This document shows positions 45,562 to 49,008 of a stretch of DNA of 49,008 bases, piece after piece (positions within the stretch are counted from its first letter, which is position 1; each line of letters begins with the position of its first letter). The stretch covers positions 1 to 49,008 of the forward strand of contig DGRT01000173.1 in assembly GCA_002391105.1 (NCBI GenBank). Reading direction: 5' to 3'. The DNA comes from Lachnospiraceae bacterium UBA4381. GTDB lineage: Bacteria > Bacillota > Clostridia > Lachnospirales > Lachnospiraceae. A program made the translations under genes and the position numbers. The notes under the pieces were generated by a model. It was not told the DNA's origin and made no database searches. It saw only the letters and a program-made list of their open reading frames with translations.

Positions 45562-45709
45562 CGCAGATTACGACTATTCCTTTTTAGATTCGATCCTTAG
45601 CAGATTACGATTCTTCCTTCTTTGCTTCAATTCTTAGCAGATTACGCCTCTTCCTTCTTCGCTCCGATCCTTAGCAGATCACAATTCTTCCTTCTTCGCT
45701 CCGATTCTT
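45562..45709 (-). repeat. Four tandem 37-bp repeats spanning the stop codon of the BASS gene
   Basis: Coding-strand units at 45709-45673, 45672-45636, 45635-45599 and 45598-45562 all begin AAG and end near ATCTGC. The first unit encodes the last residues RIGAKKEEL and the stop. Each later unit, read in the same relative frame, encodes a similar peptide and its own stop: RIGAKKEEA, RIEAKKEES, RIESKKE. Since 37 is not a multiple of 3, only one unit is read at a time. Confidence 0.85.
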
Positions 45710-46620
45710 AAAAATATATTTGCAAGCAGCGCACCGGATATATTATGCCACACCGAAAAAATCGCGCCGGGTACTGTAACCATCGAAAGATTCGGAAAAG
45801 CAGTCTGGGCAAGAGATGTAGCCAGTCCCGAATTCTGCATTCCTATTTCGATTGACAGAGCCTTCTTCTTGTTTAATGGCATTTTCAGTAACCTTCCGAG
45901 AAGGTATCCTGCCAGATAACCAAATGCATTGTGAAGGATAACCACTATAAACACTATAACACCGGTCTCTAAAATCCTTTCAGCGTTGTGAGACACAACT
46001 GATGCAACGATCAAAGTAATAGCCAGAACTGATATTAGCGGCAATACATCAGATACCTTCTCTGTATATTTTCCCCATATTTTGTTAATGACAAATCCCA
46101 GTAAAATAGGGATAATAACCACTTTGATTATAGATAGAAACATTCCAAGCACATCTACTGAAACTGTCGCCCTGAGTAGAAGATAGGTTATAGCCGGTGT
46201 CAGAAACGGTGCAAGCAATGTGTTTACGCTTGTCATTCCGACAGAAAGAGCAACATCGCCCTTACTTAAATATGTAATCACATTACTCGAAGTACCACCC
46301 GGACATGTTCCGACCAGTATTACACCTGCCAGAAGTCCTGCTTCCAGCCCGAATATCCTGCCCAACCCAAAAGCCAGAAGCGGCATGATGGTGAACTGGG
46401 CTATACAACCGATTATTATATCCTTCGGTCTTTTGAAAACTATGACGAAGTCCTCTATTTTTAGTGTGAGTCCCATTCCAAACATGACAACCATAAGAAG
46501 ATAGTTGATCCACTTCGTATCTATCCAAAGACATGTCTTCGGGATAAAAAGCGCCATAGCAGCTACCAGCAGTACTATAATTGCCATATATTTTCCTATA
46601 ATATCACTTATCTTTTTCAT
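45679..46620 (-). CDS. Bile acid:sodium symporter family (BASS) transporter
   Basis: 313 aa with about nine to ten membrane helices. BASS hallmarks are present: MFGMGLTL, the crossover motif GTCPGGTSSNVITYLSKGDVALSVGMT and the second conserved motif EIGMQNSGLATSLA. Members carry bile acids, pantoate or other organic acids with sodium; the substrate cannot be told here. It starts 36 nt after the PNPOx-family gene and should be co-transcribed. Its C-terminal tail is encoded by the first unit of a 37-bp tandem repeat. Confidence 0.92.
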   Translation of the reverse strand: MKKISDIIGKYMAIIVLLVAAMALFIPKTCLWIDTKWINYLLMVVMFGMGLTLKIEDFVIVFKRPKDIIIGCIAQFTIMPLLAFGLGRIFGLEAGLLAGVILVGTCPGGTSSNVITYLSKGDVALSVGMTSVNTLLAPFLTPAITYLLLRATVSVDVLGMFLSIIKVVIIPILLGFVINKIWGKYTEKVSDVLPLISVLAITLIVASVVSHNAERILETGVIVFIVVILHNAFGYLAGYLLGRLLKMPLNKKKALSIEIGMQNSGLATSLAQTAFPNLSMVTVPGAIFSVWHNISGALLANIFLRIGAKKEEL

Positions 46621-46656
46621 TAAAACTGATGCTCCTTTACAGCACGAAATCTACCA

Positions 46657-47058
46657 CTAAAAGGTATAGGTTTCCGGAGCTGCAGTAAATGAGCTGAATG
46701 TAGCTGTCGCATTCGTAAGATAGAACACTTCTGTATTTCCATCATCCTCTGAATACATATTCCTAAGATCAGGATATGCATCCAGCATAGATGTCTTAGC
46801 CTCACGTCTATCATCCGGAACAAACTCTCCTGATACACGAATCCATACTCCATCCTTAAATGCCGAGAGTTCAGCCTTTGGATTGGCATGAAGCTGCTTA
46901 GATACATCCTTTACCTTTCCGGTTTGAATATACAGCCTGCCTTCAAATATGTGAGCAGTTCCGAAGGGTCTTACTCTTGGCTGATCACCATCTACTGTTG
47001 CAAGATAATATGTTCCTGCCCCTTTTAAAAACTCTACTACTTTCTCTAATCCTTCCAT
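46657..47058 (-). CDS. Pyridoxamine 5'-phosphate oxidase-family (FMN-binding split barrel) protein
   Basis: 133 aa, a single split barrel. The N-terminal pattern FLKGAGTYYLATVDGDQPRVRPFGT and the KVKDVSKQLHANPKAELSAF helix region are typical of small flavin/F420-type PNPOx-like proteins. The substrate is unknown; true vitamin B6 oxidase activity is unlikely for this subgroup. GGAGG lies 9 nt upstream of the ATG at 47058. Confidence 0.88.
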   Translation of the reverse strand: MEGLEKVVEFLKGAGTYYLATVDGDQPRVRPFGTAHIFEGRLYIQTGKVKDVSKQLHANPKAELSAFKDGVWIRVSGEFVPDDRREAKTSMLDAYPDLRNMYSEDDGNTEVFYLTNATATFSSFTAAPETYTF

Positions 47059-47126
47059 CTTTGAATCCTCCTATCCTGTAATTACAAATAAGTTCATATC
47101 CCACATAAGTATAGAACCTATTATTA

Positions 47127-47155
47127 ATACTATACGCAGTTATTCCTTCGGTCAA
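47127..47155 (-). promoter_or_regulatory. Promoter of the PNPOx-BASS unit
   Basis: Minus strand: TTGACC (47150-47155), 17-bp spacer, TAGTAT (47127-47132), about 70 nt before the PNPOx start. Confidence 0.65.
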
Positions 47156-47208
47156 TACTTAATATATCTCACACAAAATCCATCTTTTACATATATGGCA
47201 TATATAGA

Positions 47209-47283
47209 TTAATCCAAAAGCTGCTCGGAATATTCTTTTGATATTCTTTCAGAAGCTTTTCTTAACAGCTCTTGCAGCGTCAT
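47209..47283 (-). CDS. Possible 24-residue peptide after the metallophosphatase
   Basis: A short frame beginning MTLQELLRKASERIS, amphipathic and helix-like, starts 20 nt after the metallophosphatase stop with a weak AGG 4 nt upstream. It could be a small protein or the relic of a longer gene. Only composition and position support it. Confidence 0.3.
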   Translation of the reverse strand: MTLQELLRKASERISKEYSEQLLD

Positions 47284-47303
47284 TTTACCTATCATTTTCG
47301 TTA

Positions 47304-48056
47304 TTATTTTATTCTGATTATCTGCTCAAACAGACATATCTCCTCCGCATTAATCTGCTTATCCATATGATGATGACCGAAGAACCATTTTTTATATTTA
47401 AGCTTATCCTTTATCTCCTGTAGATAATTCGTGAGAACATCCTGTCCATAGAGACCTTCTCCAATAACAGATGTTGTACTGGATGAGGTACAATGCGTCA
47501 TAACATAGTCAACCTTCCAGCTATTTTTCTCCAGATTAACAAGTCCCTCCGCCATTTCCTGTTTTGTAGGAAGTTCTCCTTCCCACCAGCTTCGCTTATT
47601 TATACGGAACAGCTTAGTATTGTCCTTCCACCATCTCTTTATCTTCGGATCTCCGGGTTCAAGAATCCCATCCTTGATGTCGTGTGAACTTGCCCCTCCA
47701 AAGGTAAATATCTTTAGTCCATCTATATTAAAGACCTGTCCTCTCATCAGATGAATAACAGAAGGTCTTATCTTATGAACCTTGCCTCCATTCCATATTT
47801 CAACAGGCATTTCACGCAGCCTGTCATGATTCTCATGGTTTCCATCAATAAACAGAGTTGTAAAAGGCTTATCCTCCAGCCAGTTCAACCAATTTCTTTC
47901 TTCCCTGGATTCACCTTTATAGTCCCAGACCAGGCCAAAATCTCCGAGGATAATCACATAATCATTTTTTGTCATTTCCTTCTGCTCGAAAAATGATTCT
48001 GTATTAAATCGTCTTACATCTCCATGTGTATCTCCTGTGATATATATTTTCGACAT
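47304..48056 (-). CDS. Calcineurin-like metallophosphatase
   Basis: 250 aa. All metal-binding motifs of the family are visible: GDTHGD (7-12), GDFGLVWD, GNHEN, VMTHC and FGHHHMD. Cytoplasmic; it should cleave phosphoesters with a dinuclear metal centre. The substrate is unknown (phage-like and Clostridial relatives are usually annotated only as metallophosphoesterase). Single gene with its own promoter. Confidence 0.92.
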   Translation of the reverse strand: MSKIYITGDTHGDVRRFNTESFFEQKEMTKNDYVIILGDFGLVWDYKGESREERNWLNWLEDKPFTTLFIDGNHENHDRLREMPVEIWNGGKVHKIRPSVIHLMRGQVFNIDGLKIFTFGGASSHDIKDGILEPGDPKIKRWWKDNTKLFRINKRSWWEGELPTKQEMAEGLVNLEKNSWKVDYVMTHCTSSSTTSVIGEGLYGQDVLTNYLQEIKDKLKYKKWFFGHHHMDKQINAEEICLFEQIIRIK

Positions 48057-48144
48057 ACCATCAACTCCATTTTATTTTAATCTGAAAAGCGCACCATTAT
48101 ACTTAACATTCAAAATATTATTCCAAATAGGCACTCATTATAAT

Positions 48145-48172
48145 ATTATACCCATCCCAACCATCAGTGCAA
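48145..48172 (-). promoter_or_regulatory. Promoter of the metallophosphatase gene
   Basis: Minus strand: TTGCAC (48167-48172), 16-bp spacer, TATAAT (48145-48150), about 90 nt upstream of the start. The 48057-48411 stretch has no gene: it holds this promoter, the hairpin at 48231 and the right end of the insertion element. Confidence 0.6.
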
Positions 48173-48230
48173 TCAACTCGTAGTATAATATCACAACTAA
48201 AATATATCGTTGCCACACAGCTTCTAATCA

Positions 48231-48279
48231 AAAAGAAGGACATTCCCTTTCAAGCAAGCTTGAGGGATGCCCTTCTTTT
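48231..48279. terminator. Long hairpin terminator, probably bidirectional
   Basis: AAAAGAAGGACATTCCC pairs with GGGATGCCCTTCTTTT (small mismatches), with a CAAGCAAGCTTG loop region, followed on the plus strand by GGTTTTT. It lies between the insertion element and the metallophosphatase promoter and would stop transcription leaving the element. Confidence 0.7.
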
Positions 48280-48317
48280 GGTTTTTCACACGTGAGCAGT
48301 GTACTAATTTGTGAACT

Positions 48318-48440
48318 ACTCGGCAATTGAATTGCCAGAGCATCGGATTTGCGCGGCTTTCGCCGCGTAGATTCCGGGTGCGTCCATGACACCTCTACTG
48401 CTGCCTTTCGGCTACACAGCTACTTTTACTACTCTCGTCT
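48318..48440 (-). ncRNA. Probable omega-RNA (reRNA) of the TnpB element
   Basis: In IS200/IS605 elements the guide RNA for TnpB is made from the tnpB 3' end and the right end of the element. Here, on the tnpB strand, the 3' part holds GCC-GAAA-GGC (48403-48412), a strong CGCGGC-GAAA-GCCGCG hairpin with a GNRA tetraloop (48352-48367), and GGCAATT-C-AATTGCC (48322-48336). The exact ends cannot be set from sequence alone. Confidence 0.5.
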
Positions 48441-49008
48441 GATCCAGCCCGGATACGGGCATAAGAAATCCACCGCCGGATACGGCATGATATTTCCGGA
48501 GGATATTGTAGGCTCCTACTGCATCTGCATTCCAGATCTTTCCGTTTTCCTGATACAGCCCACGATGCTTCCGGTTCCCTTTTTTCGCATACTCTTTTGA
48601 GACTTCCGGTGTGTTCGGAGAACACTGGCTGCTGTATGATTCTTCCTGTCGGATCAGCGAGATTCCTTCAAGCGTTAACTTATACTCGAGCATCCCATAG
48701 ATCTTCTCATACGGCAGACCATGAAGCTGCTGATTGACTCTGCTTCCCTTGTCGTTCCCTTCCCGGATCCCCTGCAGGTCTCCGATCACGACCGTATTGA
48801 TCCCATGCTCTTTACAATGATCCGCGATCTGTCTGGTAAGCTTATGCAGATAATCATGGATCCTGTTTCTCTTCTTTTCATACAGCCTCAGGACGTGTTT
48901 TGACGGTTTCGGATATTTCACCCCATTCTTTGTCTGTTGTTTTCCCCACTGTGACTGGACACGCGAGATCTCCTTATCACATTCCCGGCAGATGCTTAAA
49001 TAGTTTCT
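48412..49008 (-). CDS. tnpB: TnpB RNA-guided nuclease (IS200/IS605 OrfB), N-terminus beyond window edge
   Basis: About 198 C-terminal residues; the frame is open to the right edge (RNYLSICRECDKEISRVQSQWG precedes a GTG at 48921 that should not be taken as the start). The RuvC-like residues are visible: Asp in VVIGDLQGI, Glu in MLEYKLTLEGI and the final Asp in NADAVGAYNIL. The zinc-ribbon region reads SSQCSPNTPEV with only one cysteine, as in a TnpB subgroup where the canonical CxxC ribbon is lost. TnpB enzymes cut DNA guided by omega-RNA and promote retention of the element. Confidence 0.9.
   Translation of the reverse strand, partial: RNYLSICRECDKEISRVQSQWGKQQTKNGVKYPKPSKHVLRLYEKKRNRIHDYLHKLTRQIADHCKEHGINTVVIGDLQGIREGNDKGSRVNQQLHGLPYEKIYGMLEYKLTLEGISLIRQEESYSSQCSPNTPEVSKEYAKKGNRKHRGLYQENGKIWNADAVGAYNILRKYHAVSGGGFLMPVSGLDQTRVVKVAV

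Larger units (their letters stand above)
48318..49008 (-). mobile_element. IS200/IS605-family element, right part (cut by window edge)
   Basis: Contains most of tnpB and the palindromic right end. No tnpA is visible; it would lie beyond the window or be absent (IS1341-like). The left end is outside. Confidence 0.75.

Noticed and set aside
45562..45709. CRISPR array
   Set aside because: The 37-bp units are contiguous and similar over their whole length; there are no unique spacers and no cas genes.
48721..48921. GTG at 48921 as the start of tnpB
   Set aside because: The frame remains open with TnpB-like sequence to the window edge, so the gene is cut by the window.

Overview
The window looks like chromosomal DNA of a Bacillota bacterium, most likely a member of the Lachnospiraceae (Butyrivibrio/Coprococcus-like). 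This rests on protein style only: hybrid histidine kinases with a characteristic PAS-like module, a DUF3737-MalY pair, an IS200/IS605 TnpB of Clostridia type, moderate A+T content and strong GGAGG-type ribosome binding sites. Almost everything is on the minus strand. No rRNA, tRNA or CRISPR array is visible.

Layout. 1-0.85 kb (+): the end of an ABC-2 permease and an internally deleted TetR regulator. 0.8-3 kb (-): a MalY/PatB C-S lyase/aminotransferase and a DUF3737 beta-helix protein, followed by a pair of REP-like hairpins. 3-8.8 kb (-): an ABC exporter operon in the order ATPase, two ABC-2 permeases, DesK/LiaS-type kinase, LuxR-type response regulator, STAS protein. It is preceded by a perfect ACT-N2-AGT palindrome and contains a tandem array of mini-ORFs between kinase and regulator. 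8.8-16.4 kb (-): a ferredoxin-type aldo/keto reductase and two related double-receiver hybrid kinases with a free HPt protein. 16.6-17.5 kb: a small membrane protein (+) facing a broken AAA-ATPase-like gene.

17.6-31.5 kb (-) is the most remarkable block: five consecutive genes with type IV pilin-like N-termini. Two are gigantic: 1261 aa with a DUF285/BspA-type leucine-rich end, and 2576 aa with an array of GLUG-like motifs. The other three resemble GspI, GspJ and GspK minor pseudopilins; the GspK-like one lacks Glu+5. No assembly ATPase, platform protein or prepilin peptidase is present, so the block looks like a giant-tip or modular-pilin cassette served by machinery elsewhere. It is visibly more A+T rich than its flanks.

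31.8-42.5 kb (-): an alpha/beta hydrolase, a degenerate TIM-barrel-like protein, and a five-gene signalling cassette. The cassette runs hybrid kinase, REC-(degenerate GGDEF)-EAL, HPt, an amino-acid-permease (APC) domain fused to a hybrid kinase, and a LacI-type sugar-binding domain fused to GGDEF. It links nutrient sensing, phosphorelay and cyclic-di-GMP turnover. 42.7-48.1 kb (-): a DEAD/DEAH helicase with an 18-bp-repeat-encoded insert, a BASS-family transporter with a 37-bp repeat over its stop codon, a PNPOx-family protein and a metallophosphatase. 48.3 kb to the end: the right part of an IS200/IS605 element with tnpB and a probable omega-RNA.

Themes: (1) the giant pilin cassette; (2) dense phosphorelay/c-di-GMP circuitry, which commonly controls surface appendages; (3) several genes in decay (TetR, AAA-ATPase); (4) short tandem repeats at gene ends that alter stop codons or add mini-ORFs.
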